Assembly (NCBI RefSeq): GCF_018614095.1
Contig: NZ_JAGGOY010000014.1
Location: 1-44,956 of the forward strand
Length of the DNA: 44,956 bases
DNA from: Streptomyces sp. ISL-87
GTDB lineage: Bacteria; Actinomycetota; Actinomycetes; Streptomycetales; Streptomycetaceae
Reading direction: 5' to 3'
Below are positions 16,706 to 25,763 of this stretch, piece by piece. The position numbers were made by a program, and so were the translations under genes. A model generated the notes under the pieces. It searched no databases. It worked only from the letters and a program-made list of their open reading frames with translations, and was not told the origin of the DNA. Every line of letters begins with the position of its first letter. Position 1 is the first letter of the stretch.

Positions 16706-18844
16706 ATGAGCACGCCCTACCCGTTCACCGCGGTGGTCGGCCAGACCGACCTGCGGCTGGCGCTCCTGCTCAACGCCGTGAGCCCGGCGGTCGGCGGCGT
16801 GCTCGTGCGCGGCGAGAAGGGGACCGCCAAGTCGACCGCCGTCCGCGCGCTCTCCGCCCTGCTGCCGCAGGTGGACGTCGTACCCGGCTGCCGGTTCTCC
16901 TGCGCGCCCGCCGCCCCCGACCCCGCCTGCCCCGACGGCCCCCACGAGCCCGGTGAAGGCACCACCCGCCCCGCCCGCATGGTCGAACTGCCCGTCGGCG
17001 CCTCCGAGGACCGGCTCGTCGGCGCCCTGGACATCGAGCGCGCCCTCGCCGAGGGCGTCAAGGCCTTCGAGCCCGGGCTGCTCGCCGACGCGCACCGCGG
17101 GATCCTGTACGTCGACGAGGTCAACCTCCTCCACGACCACCTCATCGACCTGCTGCTGGACGCCGCCGCCATGGGCGCCTCCTACGTCGAGCGCGAAGGC
17201 GTCTCCGTACGCCACGCCGCGCGCTTCCTCCTCGTCGGCACGATGAACCCCGAGGAGGGCGAGCTCCGCCCGCAGCTTCTGGACCGCTTCGGGCTCACCG
17301 TCGAGGTCGCCGCCTCCCGCGAGCCCGCCCAGCGGGTCGAGGTGGTGCGCCGCCGGCTGGCCTACGAGGACGACCCCGCCGGCTTCGCGACCCGCTGGGC
17401 CGCGGACGAACACGACGTACGCGCCCGGGTGGTGGCCGCGCGGGCCCTGCTCCCGCAGGTCGCCCTCGGCGACAACGCGCTGCTGCAGATCGCCGCGACC
17501 TGCGCCGGCTTCGAGGTCGACGGGATGCGGGCCGACATCGTGATGGCCCGGACCGCGACCGCGCTGGCCGCCTGGGCCGGGCGGACCGGCGTACGGAAGG
17601 AAGACGTACGGCAGGCCGCACTGCTGGCGCTCCCCCACCGTCGCCGCCGCAATCCCTTCGACGCGCCGGGGCTGGACGAGGACAAGCTCGACGAGATCCT
17701 CGGCCAGTTCCCGGATGACGAACCGGACAACGAGCCCGATCCCGAGCCCGGTCCCGAGCCGGAGCCCGATCCCGAGGGGCCGGACGACGGTGGTCCCGAC
17801 GGCGGGGGCGGCGGGGTGCCGCCGCAGGGCGGCGGACCCGACTCCCCTGAGACGACACAGGCGCCGGAGGCCCCTGAGACACCGGAGCGGCAGGACGCCC
17901 CCGAGGCCCCCACCCCGCAGCCCTCCACCCAAGAAGCCGATGGGGCCGACGGGGCCGAGCAGGGCGCTGTACGCGCCGCCGAGCCGTTCCGGACCAAGAT
18001 GCTCAGCGTGCCGGGCCTCGGCGAGGGCGCGTCCGGGCGGCGTTCGCGCGCGCGCACCGCGCACGGCCGTACCACCGGCGCCCAGCGTCCCCGCGGCCAG
18101 CTGACCAAGCTGCACCTGGCCGCGACCATCCACGCCGCCGCCCCGCACCAGAAGGCACGCGGGCGCAGCGGTCGTGGGCTGGTCGTACGCAAGGACGATC
18201 TGCGCCAGGCGACCCGGGAGGGCCGCGAGGGCAACCTCGTCCTCTTCGTCGTCGACGCCTCCGGCTCGATGGCGGCCCGGCAGCGGATGAGCGCCGTCAA
18301 GGGCGCGGTGCTGTCGCTGCTGCTGGACGCGTACCAGCGCCGGGACAAGGTCGGCCTGATCACCTTCCGGGGGTCCACGGCCGAGCTGGCACTGCCGCCC
18401 ACATCCTCCGTGGACGCGGCCGCGGCGCGGCTGGAGCAGCTGCCGACCGGTGGCCGCACCCCGCTCGCCGCCGGGCTGCTCAAGGCCCGCGAGGTGCTGC
18501 GGATCGAGCGGCTCCGGGATCCGAGCCGCCGGCCGCTGCTCGTGGTCGTCACCGACGGGCGGGCCACCTCGGCCGGGGCCCCGGGCGGCCGGCAGGACAG
18601 CACGCCCCGCGAGCTGTCGGGGCGCAGCGCCCGGCTGCTCGCGGCCGAGGGGGTCGCCTCGGTGGTCGTGGACTGCGAGTCGGGGCCGGTGCGGCTGGGG
18701 CTGGCCGGGGAACTGGCCGCCGACCTCGGCGGGCCCGCCGTCACGCTCGACGGGCTGCGGGCCGACTCGCTGGCCGGGCTAGTGAAGAACGTACGTACCG
18801 CGGTGACATCCCCGTCATCGCACACCAACAGGAGGGCCGCGTAA
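16706..18844 (+). CDS. Chelatase subunit, fused ChlI-ChlD type (putative cobaltochelatase)
   Basis: 712 residues. The N-terminal AAA+ domain (ChlI-like) has Walker A GEKGTAKST at 36-44 and Walker B GILYVDEVNLL, then MNPEEGELRPQLLDRFGL. A long acidic Pro/Glu linker spans about 335-430. The C-terminal integrin-I (VWA, ChlD-like) domain has a MIDAS DASGSM near 517-522 and VVTDGRAT. Such proteins power metal insertion by the large CobN/ChlH-type subunit; the B12 setting points to cobalt. No cobN gene is found next to it here. The stop overlaps the cobO start (TAATG). The ribosome site is AAGGAG. Confidence 0.88.
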   Translation: MSTPYPFTAVVGQTDLRLALLLNAVSPAVGGVLVRGEKGTAKSTAVRALSALLPQVDVVPGCRFSCAPAAPDPACPDGPHEPGEGTTRPARMVELPVGASEDRLVGALDIERALAEGVKAFEPGLLADAHRGILYVDEVNLLHDHLIDLLLDAAAMGASYVEREGVSVRHAARFLLVGTMNPEEGELRPQLLDRFGLTVEVAASREPAQRVEVVRRRLAYEDDPAGFATRWAADEHDVRARVVAARALLPQVALGDNALLQIAATCAGFEVDGMRADIVMARTATALAAWAGRTGVRKEDVRQAALLALPHRRRRNPFDAPGLDEDKLDEILGQFPDDEPDNEPDPEPGPEPEPDPEGPDDGGPDGGGGGVPPQGGGPDSPETTQAPEAPETPERQDAPEAPTPQPSTQEADGADGAEQGAVRAAEPFRTKMLSVPGLGEGASGRRSRARTAHGRTTGAQRPRGQLTKLHLAATIHAAAPHQKARGRSGRGLVVRKDDLRQATREGREGNLVLFVVDASGSMAARQRMSAVKGAVLSLLLDAYQRRDKVGLITFRGSTAELALPPTSSVDAAAARLEQLPTGGRTPLAAGLLKAREVLRIERLRDPSRRPLLVVVTDGRATSAGAPGGRQDSTPRELSGRSARLLAAEGVASVVVDCESGPVRLGLAGELAADLGGPAVTLDGLRADSLAGLVKNVRTAVTSPSSHTNRRAA

Positions 18845-19443
18845 TGCCGCAGGGACAGCCGACCGTCGTTCCGGACGACGGTCTCACGACGCGCCAGCGC
18901 CGCAACCGCCCGCTCGTGTTCGTCCACACCGGCCCGGGCAAGGGCAAGTCGACGGCGGCCTTCGGGCTGGCGCTGCGCGCCTGGAACCAGGGCTGGCCGA
19001 TCGGGGTGTTCCAGTTCGTCAAGTCGGCGAAGTGGAAGGTCGGCGAGGAGAACGCGCTCAAGGTGCTCGGTGCCTCCGGCGAGGGCGGCTCGGTCGTCTG
19101 GCACAAGATGGGCGAGGGCTGGTCCTGGGTCCAGCGCGACGCGCAGCTCGACAACGAGCAGGCGGCCAGGGAAGGCTGGGAGCAGGTCAAGCGCGATCTG
19201 GCCGCCGAGACGCACAAGCTGTACGTGCTCGACGAGTTCGCGTACCCGATGCACTGGGGCTGGATCGACGTCGACGAGGTGATCGAGGTGCTGCGCAATC
19301 GTCCCGGCACTCAGCATGTGGTCATCACGGGTCGCAACGCGCCGGAGAAGCTGGTGGAGTTCGCGGACCTGGTCACCGAGATGACCAAGGTCAAGCACCC
19401 GATGGACGCCGGTCAGAAGGGCCAGAAGGGCATCGAGTGGTGA
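18844..19443 (+). CDS. cobO: Cob(I)yrinic acid a,c-diamide adenosyltransferase CobO
   Basis: 199 residues, BtuR/CobO family, transferring the adenosyl group of ATP to the corrinoid cobalt. The P-loop is HTGPGKGKST at 28-37. Other family segments are GVFQFVKSAKWKVGEENAL, WHKMGEGWSWV, YVLDEFAYPMHWGWID and VVITGRNAPEKLVEFADLVTEM. The length is normal. The start overlaps the chelatase stop, and the stop overlaps the cobB GTG, showing translational coupling on both sides. Confidence 0.95.
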   Translation: MPQGQPTVVPDDGLTTRQRRNRPLVFVHTGPGKGKSTAAFGLALRAWNQGWPIGVFQFVKSAKWKVGEENALKVLGASGEGGSVVWHKMGEGWSWVQRDAQLDNEQAAREGWEQVKRDLAAETHKLYVLDEFAYPMHWGWIDVDEVIEVLRNRPGTQHVVITGRNAPEKLVEFADLVTEMTKVKHPMDAGQKGQKGIEW

Positions 19444-20816
19444 TCTCTGTGAACGTGCCCCGCCTGGTCATCGCCGCGCCGTCCTCCGGCAGCGGCAAGA
19501 CCACCGTGGCGACGGGCCTGATGGCGGCCTTCGCGGAGCGCGGCCTCGCCGTGTCCCCGCACAAGGCCGGGCCCGACTACATCGACCCCGGCTACCACGC
19601 GCTGGCCACCGGGCGGCCGGGACGGAACCTGGACGCCTTCATGTGCGGGCCGGAGCTGGTCGCTCCGCTGTTCGCGCACGGGGCGGCGGGGTGCGATCTG
19701 GCGGTGGTCGAGGGCGTCATGGGGCTCTACGACGGGGCCGCGGGGCGGGGTGAGCTCGCGTCGACGGCGCAGGTCGCGAAGCTGCTGCGGGCGCCGGTGG
19801 TGCTGGTCGTCGACGCGTCCTCGCAGTCACGGTCGGTGGCGGCGCTGGTGCACGGTTTCGCGTCCTTCGACCCGCAGGTGCGGCTGGGGGGCGTGATCCT
19901 GAACAAGGTCGGCTCCGACCGGCACGAGGTGATGCTGCGGGAGGCGCTGGAGGAAGCCGGGATGCCGGTGCTCGGTGTCCTGCGGAGGGCTCCGCAGGTG
20001 GCTGCGCCGTCGCGGCACTTGGGGCTCGTGCCGGTTGCCGAGCGGCGCACGGACGCCGTGTCCTCCGTCGCGGCCCTGGCCGAACAGGTCCGGGCCGGGT
20101 GCGATCTGGAGGCCCTGCTCGCCCTCGCCCGTTCCGCGCCCGCCCTGGCCTGCGAGGCCTGGTCTCCCGAGCAGGCTCTTCTCCCCCGCCCAGCCCCCGC
20201 CGGCGGCGTCCGGCCCGTGATCGCCGTCGCCGGTGGGGCCGCGTTCACGTTTTCGTACGCCGAGCACGCGGAGTTGCTCACGGCCGCCGGGGCGGAGGTC
20301 GTCACCTTCGACCCCCTCCGGGACGAGGCGCTCCCCACCGGCACCACCGGCCTGGTGATCGGCGGGGGGTTCCCCGAGGTGTACGCCCCGGAGCTGTCCG
20401 CCAACGAGCCGCTCCGCAAGGCCGTCGCCGCCTTCGCCGCGGGCGGCGGGCCGGTCGCCGCCGAGTGCGCCGGGCTGTTGTACCTCGCCCGGTCACTGGA
20501 CGGGAAGCCGATGTGCGGGGTACTCGATGCCGACGCGCGGATGTCGGAGCGGCTCACGCTCGGATACCGCGAGGCGGTGGCGGTGTCCGACAGCGCGCTC
20601 TCCGTCGCCGGTACCCGGCTGCGGGGGCACGAGTTCCACCGGACGGTGATCGAGCCCGGCGCCGGAGCCGCCCCGGCGTGGGGGTTCACGCATCCCGAAC
20701 GCCGCGTCGAGGGCTTCGTACAGCAGGGTGTGCACGCCAGCTACCTGCACACCCACTGGGCGGCGGAGCCGTCCGTCGCCCGCCGCTTCACGGAAGCCGC
20801 GGCAGCACGGCAGTGA
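19440..20816 (+). CDS. cobB: Cobyrinic acid a,c-diamide synthase CobB
   Basis: 458 residues from the GTG at 19440 overlapping cobO's TGA; a GTG at 19449 is an alternative. It amidates the a and c carboxylates of (hydrogeno)cobyrinic acid with glutamine and ATP. The N-terminal ATP domain has APSSGSGKTTVATGLMAAF and HKAGPDYIDPGYH. The C-terminal glutaminase domain has GGGFPEVYAPELS, the nucleophile in AAECAGLLYL (Cys about 342) and ASYLHTHWA near the end. It is the last gene of the riboswitch operon. Its stop is only 2 bases from the stop of the convergent ZIP gene. Confidence 0.95.
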   Translation: MISVNVPRLVIAAPSSGSGKTTVATGLMAAFAERGLAVSPHKAGPDYIDPGYHALATGRPGRNLDAFMCGPELVAPLFAHGAAGCDLAVVEGVMGLYDGAAGRGELASTAQVAKLLRAPVVLVVDASSQSRSVAALVHGFASFDPQVRLGGVILNKVGSDRHEVMLREALEEAGMPVLGVLRRAPQVAAPSRHLGLVPVAERRTDAVSSVAALAEQVRAGCDLEALLALARSAPALACEAWSPEQALLPRPAPAGGVRPVIAVAGGAAFTFSYAEHAELLTAAGAEVVTFDPLRDEALPTGTTGLVIGGGFPEVYAPELSANEPLRKAVAAFAAGGGPVAAECAGLLYLARSLDGKPMCGVLDADARMSERLTLGYREAVAVSDSALSVAGTRLRGHEFHRTVIEPGAGAAPAWGFTHPERRVEGFVQQGVHASYLHTHWAAEPSVARRFTEAAAARQ

Positions 20817-20818
20817 GT

Positions 20819-21544
20819 TCAGTCCGCGAGGCCGACCACGAGCCAGATCCCGGCCACCCCGCCCACCGTGCACATCAGCGTGGACAGGGCGGGGTGCTTG
20901 TGGTGCGCCTCGGGCAGGATCTCGGCGGCGGCCAGGTACAGCAGGACGCCGCCGAAGAACCCGAGGTACGCCCCCAGCGGTTCCTCCGGAAGGGTGAACA
21001 GCAGAGTGGACGCCGCGCCCACCACCGGAGCCACCGCGTCCGCGAACAGCATCATCTGGGCCTTCCGGCGGGCGTTCCCGTACAGGCTGGTGAGCGTGTA
21101 CGTGTTGAACCCGTCGGCGAAGTCGTGGGTGATGACGGCCAGCGCCACGGCCACGCCCATCCCGCCGCCGACCTGGAAGGCGGCACCCAGGGCCACCCCG
21201 TCGGCGAGGCTGTGGCCGACCATCGCGGCGGCGGCCGTCAGGCCGACCTGGGGGACGCGGGCGCCGTTCTCGGCGCCGTGCGCGGCCTGACGTACCGCCA
21301 GCAGGCGTTCCGCGACGTGCGCGATCAGGAATCCGGTCACGAACAGCAGCAGGGCGAGCGGGACGCCGAAGACCTCCTCGCCCGCGGCGTGCATCGCCTC
21401 CGGGAGCAGGTCGAGGCCGACCACGCCGAGCATCAGCCCACCGGCCAGCCCCAGCACGAGGTGGCGGCGGTCGGTGACGCGTTGCGCCGTCCACCCGCCC
21501 GCCAGGGTCATCAGGAACGCGCCCAACGCCACGATCACGGCCAT
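20819..21544 (-). CDS. ZIP family divalent metal transporter
   Basis: 241 residues from the ATG at 21544. About eight membrane segments are visible. Metal-site residues of the ZIP family appear in helices IV and V as GHSLADGVALGAAF and ITHDFADGFNTYTL. A later AEILPEAHHKHPALS adds two His. The family imports zinc or related divalent metals. Its place inside the cobalamin cluster on the opposite strand makes cobalt conceivable, but this is inference from location only. Confidence 0.85.
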   Translation of the reverse strand: MAVIVALGAFLMTLAGGWTAQRVTDRRHLVLGLAGGLMLGVVGLDLLPEAMHAAGEEVFGVPLALLLFVTGFLIAHVAERLLAVRQAAHGAENGARVPQVGLTAAAAMVGHSLADGVALGAAFQVGGGMGVAVALAVITHDFADGFNTYTLTSLYGNARRKAQMMLFADAVAPVVGAASTLLFTLPEEPLGAYLGFFGGVLLYLAAAEILPEAHHKHPALSTLMCTVGGVAGIWLVVGLAD

Positions 21545-21624
21545 GTGCCCCTGAATACCGACTGTCGGCCGCGCGCGCACGTCCGCGCGTGGGTGGCGGA
21601 CCACGAAGTGTTGACGAGGGAAGG

Positions 21625-23055
21625 GTGAACGCGGTGGGCGAGTACGCGACGCGGCTGGTGGTCGGGGTCGGGGGACGCGCGGGGGTTTCCGTGGCCGAGG
21701 TGTGCGCCTTGGTCGAGGAGACGCTGCGGGGGGCCGGGCTGGCCTCCGACGCTGTGACGGCGCTGGCCACAGTGGAGTCGAAGCTGCCGGAGCCGGGGAT
21801 CGCGGGCGCGGCGGAACGTTTCGGCGTACCCCTGATCGGCTACCCCGCCGAGAAGCTGGCCGGCATCTCCGTGCCCCACCCCTCGGACGCCGTACGGGAC
21901 GCCGCCGGCACCTCCTCGGTGGCGGAGGCCGCGGCGCTCGCCGGCGGCGGGGAGCTCCTCGTACCCAAGCGCCGGTCGGTGGCGGCGACCTGCGCGGTGG
22001 CCACGGTGCAGGCGCACGACCTGCGCCATCACGGGGACGCGGAGGTGGTGGACACCGGCGGCGCGCTGGTGGACCTGGCGGTGAACGTACGGGCGGACAC
22101 CCCTCCGGACTGGCTCAAGCAGCGGATCGCCGCCTCTCTCGGGGATCTCGCCGCCTACCCGGACGGCCGGGCGGCCCGCGCGGCCGTGGCGGCCCGGCAC
22201 GGCCTGCCGGTCGAGCGGGTGCTGCTGACGGCCGGGGCGGCGGAGGCGTTCGTCCTGATCGCGCGCGCCCTGGGCGCCGTACGCCCGGTGGTGGTGCACC
22301 CGCAGTTCACGGAGCCGGAGGCGGCGCTGCGGGACGCCGGGCACCAGGTGGAGCGCGTACTGCTGCGGGCGGCGGACGGGTTCCGGCTGGACCCGGCGGC
22401 GATACCGGAGGACGCGGACCTGGTGGTGGTCGGGAACCCGACCAACCCGACGTCCGTGCTGCACCCGGCGGCGACCCTGGCGGCGCTGGCCCGGCCGGGC
22501 CGGATCCTGGTGGTGGACGAGGCGTTCATGGACGCGGTCCCGGGTGAACGCGAGGCCCTCGCCGGGCGGGTGGACCTGCCGGGCCTGGTCGTACTGCGGA
22601 GCCTGACGAAGACATGGGGGCTGGCGGGGCTGCGGATCGGCTATGTGCTGGCGGAGCCGCAGGTGATCGCCAAACTCTCGGCGGCGCAGCCGCTGTGGCC
22701 GGTGTCGAGCCCGGCGCTGGTCGCGGCCGAGGCCTGCGTGACACCGGCGGCGCTGGCGGAGGCGGAGGCGGCCGCGCGGCAGATCGCGGTGGACCGGGCC
22801 CATCTGCTCGCCGGGCTCGCGGAGTTCGACGAGATCACGGTGACGGGGGTGGCGGAGGGGCCGTTCGTGCTGATCCGGGTGGCCGGCGCCGCGGAGGTGC
22901 GGACCCGGCTGCGCGCGCTCGGTTTCGCCGTGCGCCGCGGGGACACCTTCCCGGGGCTGGACCACGCCTGGCTCCGGCTGGCGGTCCGCGACCGGGCGAC
23001 GACGGGCCGGCTGCTCCAGGCCCTGGACCACGCCCTTGCGCTGGCCGCCCTCTGA
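21625..23055 (+). CDS. cobC: Fused CobE/CbiG C-terminal domain and CobC-type PLP enzyme
   Basis: About 476 residues from the GTG at 21625; a GTG at 21634 fits GAGGGAAGG equally well. The N-terminal 120 residues form a CobE/CbiG-C domain (RLVVGVGGRAGVSVAEVCAL, ATVESKLPEPGI, AGTSSVAEAAAL, PKRRSVAATCAVA). The rest is a class I/II aminotransferase fold like CobC/CobD threonine-phosphate decarboxylases: NPTNPTSVLHP, VVDEAFMDAVPGE and the PLP lysine in RSLTKTWGLAGLRIGY (Lys about 329). It resembles the Rv2231c-type CobC proteins, with the extra domain fused in front. It should supply the aminopropanol arm or its equivalent. Confidence 0.87.
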   Translation: MNAVGEYATRLVVGVGGRAGVSVAEVCALVEETLRGAGLASDAVTALATVESKLPEPGIAGAAERFGVPLIGYPAEKLAGISVPHPSDAVRDAAGTSSVAEAAALAGGGELLVPKRRSVAATCAVATVQAHDLRHHGDAEVVDTGGALVDLAVNVRADTPPDWLKQRIAASLGDLAAYPDGRAARAAVAARHGLPVERVLLTAGAAEAFVLIARALGAVRPVVVHPQFTEPEAALRDAGHQVERVLLRAADGFRLDPAAIPEDADLVVVGNPTNPTSVLHPAATLAALARPGRILVVDEAFMDAVPGEREALAGRVDLPGLVVLRSLTKTWGLAGLRIGYVLAEPQVIAKLSAAQPLWPVSSPALVAAEACVTPAALAEAEAAARQIAVDRAHLLAGLAEFDEITVTGVAEGPFVLIRVAGAAEVRTRLRALGFAVRRGDTFPGLDHAWLRLAVRDRATTGRLLQALDHALALAAL

Positions 23056-23202
23056 CGGGGGGCCGACCTGACAGCAGGCCGGGCGGGCCTCCGTCCCTGA
23101 CCCCGCGCGCGACGTGACCCGAATGGCGGTTCGCTGCCTGCGGGCGGGGAACAGGCGTGCGACAGTGGCCCAGCACGAAAGCAGAGGTCAGGGGGACAAC
23201 AA

Positions 23203-24438
23203 ATGAAGCCAACGGCCAAGATAGCGGCGGCGGTGGCGGGGCTGGCGGTCGTCGCCGGCGGGGTGTACGCCGCGCCGAAGCTGCTCGACGACGGCGCCGC
23301 GCCGAGCGAGCAGCGGCTCCAGGCGAAACCGGGGACCAAGCCGGGCACCAAGCCGGGGACCGCGCCGGGCGGCGCCGCATCCGACGGGAAGCCGTTCACC
23401 CTGATGGCGACCGGCGACATCATCCCGTACCCGTCGATCATCGAGCGCTCGGCCACCGACGCCGGCGGCAAGGGACACGACTTCCGCAAGATACTCGCGG
23501 GCGTCAAGCCCATCGTCTCCGCCGCCGACGTGGCGATATGCCACCACGAGATACCGTACGGAGAGCCGGGCGGGCCCTACACCGGCTACCCGACCTTCAA
23601 GGCTCCGCACGAGCTGGCCGACGCCCTCAAGGACACCGGCTACGAGTCCTGCTCGACCGCCTCGAACCACACGCTCGACGCCGGATACGCAGGTCTCGCC
23701 CGCACGCTCGACCACCTCGACCGGGTGGGCGTCAAGCACGTGGGCTCCGCCCGCAGCGCCGACGAGGCGAAGGTCCCCGCCCAGCTGACCGCGGGCGGGG
23801 CCAAGATCGCCCAGCTGTCGTACACCTACGGCACCAACGGCATTCCGCTCCCCGAGGGCAAGCCCTGGTCCGTCAATCTGATCGACCAGAAGCGGATCAT
23901 CGACGACGCCCGCGCGGCCCGGGCGGCCGGCGCGAACGTCGTCGTACTCAGCGTCCACTGGGGCACGGAGTGGCAGACAGCGCCCGACCAGCAGCAACGT
24001 GAGCTGGCACAGTCGCTGACCGCCTCGAAGGGGACGGACGGACTCCCCGACATCGATCTGATCATCGGCACGCACAACCACGTGCCGCAGCCCTACGAGA
24101 AGATCAACGGCACCTGGGTGGTCTTCGGCATGGGCGACCAGGTCGCCAGCTTCGTACCGGCCGACAAACTGCGCGGCAACCAGTCCTCCATCCCCCGCTT
24201 CACCTTCGCCCCGGCGGCGGCGCATGCGGGCCGCTGGGAGGTCGTGAAGGCCGAATATCTCACGCAGTACTCGGACATGGGGCCGCCGTTCCGCGTCGTG
24301 TGCGCCTCCTGCGCTCCCGGCGACAGCACCATCGGCGCCGCCAAGCAGAAGGAGTACGCCGCCATCGACAAGCAGGTCAGCACGGCTGTGATGTCGCGCG
24401 GCGCCGGCGACCAGGGCCTGGAGCACGCCGCCCGCTGA
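23203..24438 (+). CDS. Secreted CapA family protein (metallophosphoesterase-like)
   Basis: 411 residues. A signal peptide (KIAAAVAGLAVVAGGVYAAP) is followed by a short KPGTKPGTKPGTAPGG linker. The CapA fold (PF09587, calcineurin-like) shows MATGDIIPYPS, VAICHHEIP, CSTASNHTLDAGYAGLART, VLSVHWGTEW and IIGTHNHVPQPYEKING. CapA was named for poly-gamma-glutamate capsule synthesis, but no capB or capC is nearby, so the real substrate is open. It is convergent with the LAETG-protein gene. Confidence 0.87.
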   Translation: MKPTAKIAAAVAGLAVVAGGVYAAPKLLDDGAAPSEQRLQAKPGTKPGTKPGTAPGGAASDGKPFTLMATGDIIPYPSIIERSATDAGGKGHDFRKILAGVKPIVSAADVAICHHEIPYGEPGGPYTGYPTFKAPHELADALKDTGYESCSTASNHTLDAGYAGLARTLDHLDRVGVKHVGSARSADEAKVPAQLTAGGAKIAQLSYTYGTNGIPLPEGKPWSVNLIDQKRIIDDARAARAAGANVVVLSVHWGTEWQTAPDQQQRELAQSLTASKGTDGLPDIDLIIGTHNHVPQPYEKINGTWVVFGMGDQVASFVPADKLRGNQSSIPRFTFAPAAAHAGRWEVVKAEYLTQYSDMGPPFRVVCASCAPGDSTIGAAKQKEYAAIDKQVSTAVMSRGAGDQGLEHAAR

Positions 24439-24447
24439 GGGGTTGCC

Positions 24448-24543
24448 CCGCCCGCCCTACGGGGCCGGGTTCCGCCCGCCCTACGAAGCCAGGTCCCGCC
24501 CGCACTACGAGGCCGGGTCCCGCCCGCCCTACGAGGCGCGGCC
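24448..24543. repeat. Four 24-bp tandem repeats spanning a stop codon
   Basis: Units at 24448-24471, 24472-24495, 24496-24519 and 24520-24543 share CCGCCCGC(C/A)CTACG(A/G) and diverge slightly. The TAG stop of the minus-strand LAETG gene (24529-24531) lies in the last unit, and the other units repeat that stop and its flanks beyond the gene. Confidence 0.85.
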
Positions 24544-25457
24544 GCGCCGGGTGAGGACCAGCGCGCCCGCGCCGATCCCGAGCAGGACCAGTGCGCCGCC
24601 AGCAACGTACGGGGTCATCGAACCGCCGCCGGTCTCGGCCAGGTTGGCGTCGGTGGTAAGGGCGGACCCGGTCCCGGAGGCCCCCGTCTGCGCCTTGATG
24701 TCGGGGTAGCCGCCGTCGGGCTTCGCGGAGGGGCTCGGCGCCGGTCCCGCCGGGGCCTCGCAGTGCGCCTCGGCGAGGACGACCTCCCCCTCGACCTGCG
24801 CCACGTTCAGGTCCAGCGGGTTCACCGACACCTTGAGCCGGAGCGCGGCCGCGGCGGCCGTGCGGGAGGTGGTCTCCGTACCGGACAGCTCCAGGCTGAC
24901 CAGGCCGATCTTGGGCACCTCGACCTTGGTCGGTCCGCCGGCCGTCAGTGTGACCTTCTTGTCGAGCACGGTGACCGCCCCGAGGACGTTCGAGGTGGCC
25001 ACGGGCTTCCTGCCCGCCTCGCACACGGCCTTGGAGGTCACGCTCTCGACCTGGACCAGGGAGAGCAGCGGCAGCCCGGGCACGTGCACCTTGGCGTTGC
25101 CAGGTTCACCTCCGCCTGGGCGCGGTGCTTGTCGGCGGTCGCCTTGGAGGTGGCCACGTCGGCGCGCAGCACGCTCACCGGCTTTCCCTCCTCGGCTCCG
25201 TCCAGGGTCACGGTCAGTGCCGTCTTCTCGGCTGTCGCCGGGGCGCTGACCTCGTTGAGGGTGGCCTTCAGCGGGACGTGCACGGTCTTGTTGAGCAGGC
25301 CCACGTCCAGGCCCGCGCGCAGGACGACGGCGCCGGCCTTGCCCTCGCTCGCGGTGGAGCCGCCTTCCGTGGCGAAGGCGGGCGGAGCGGTGAGCAGGGC
25401 TACCGCTCCCGTGGCGAGCAGAACGGCCGCGGGCATGCGGAAGGTGTTGCTGTTCAA
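24529..25457 (-). pseudogene. LAETG-anchored surface protein (SCO1860 family), frameshifted
   Basis: Two frames overlap to make one gene. From the ATG at 25457 a signal peptide (VLLATGAVALLTAPPAFA) and mature domain run to the segment AEVNLA. The frame is then lost near 25098. The other frame continues NAKVHVPGLPLLSLVQVESV down to the sortase signal NLAETGG, a membrane helix (VAGGALVLLGIGAGALVL) and an RRGRAS end. One missing base in CTGGCAACGCC (minus strand) explains the break. LAETG is the signal for the class E sortases of Streptomyces, which anchor the protein to the wall. The family name is recalled from annotation. Sequencing error or true loss are both possible. Confidence 0.8.
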
Positions 25458-25763
25458 GGCGGTGGAACCCCCAGGGAGATGGGTGCCGTCGCGCCGCCAA
25501 TGGGGGACATTGCGCGCGCCGACGGCTTCGACCCTCGGAATCTTTACGCACTGTGGGTGAACGGGCGGACACCTGGCGTGAGTTCACCCCAAAGGGTTGT
25601 TTCCGCGCGCGTTTTCGATTCCTCGCGCCTCATGAGGAACGCGAGTTCTCACCGGTCGCAGGCTTCACGGCGACCGGCCCCGGAGCGGGCATGCACAACG
25701 ACCGTCCGGGCTCCGATGTCACGGCTGCGGTGTCAAGCCGCGTCAACTCCGCTACCCGGTTGC
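25458..25763. other. Intergenic region between amidohydrolase and LAETG genes
   Basis: 306 bases. At 25622-25645 CTCGCG...CGCGAG encloses the palindrome CCTCATGAGG, a possible terminator of the amidohydrolase gene. The part nearest 25457 should hold the promoter of the LAETG gene. No gene is supported. Confidence 0.5.

Noticed and set aside
24443..24709. Plus-strand frame with RPPYEA repeats
   Set aside because: Created by the 24-bp array and antisense to the LAETG gene; no start signal.
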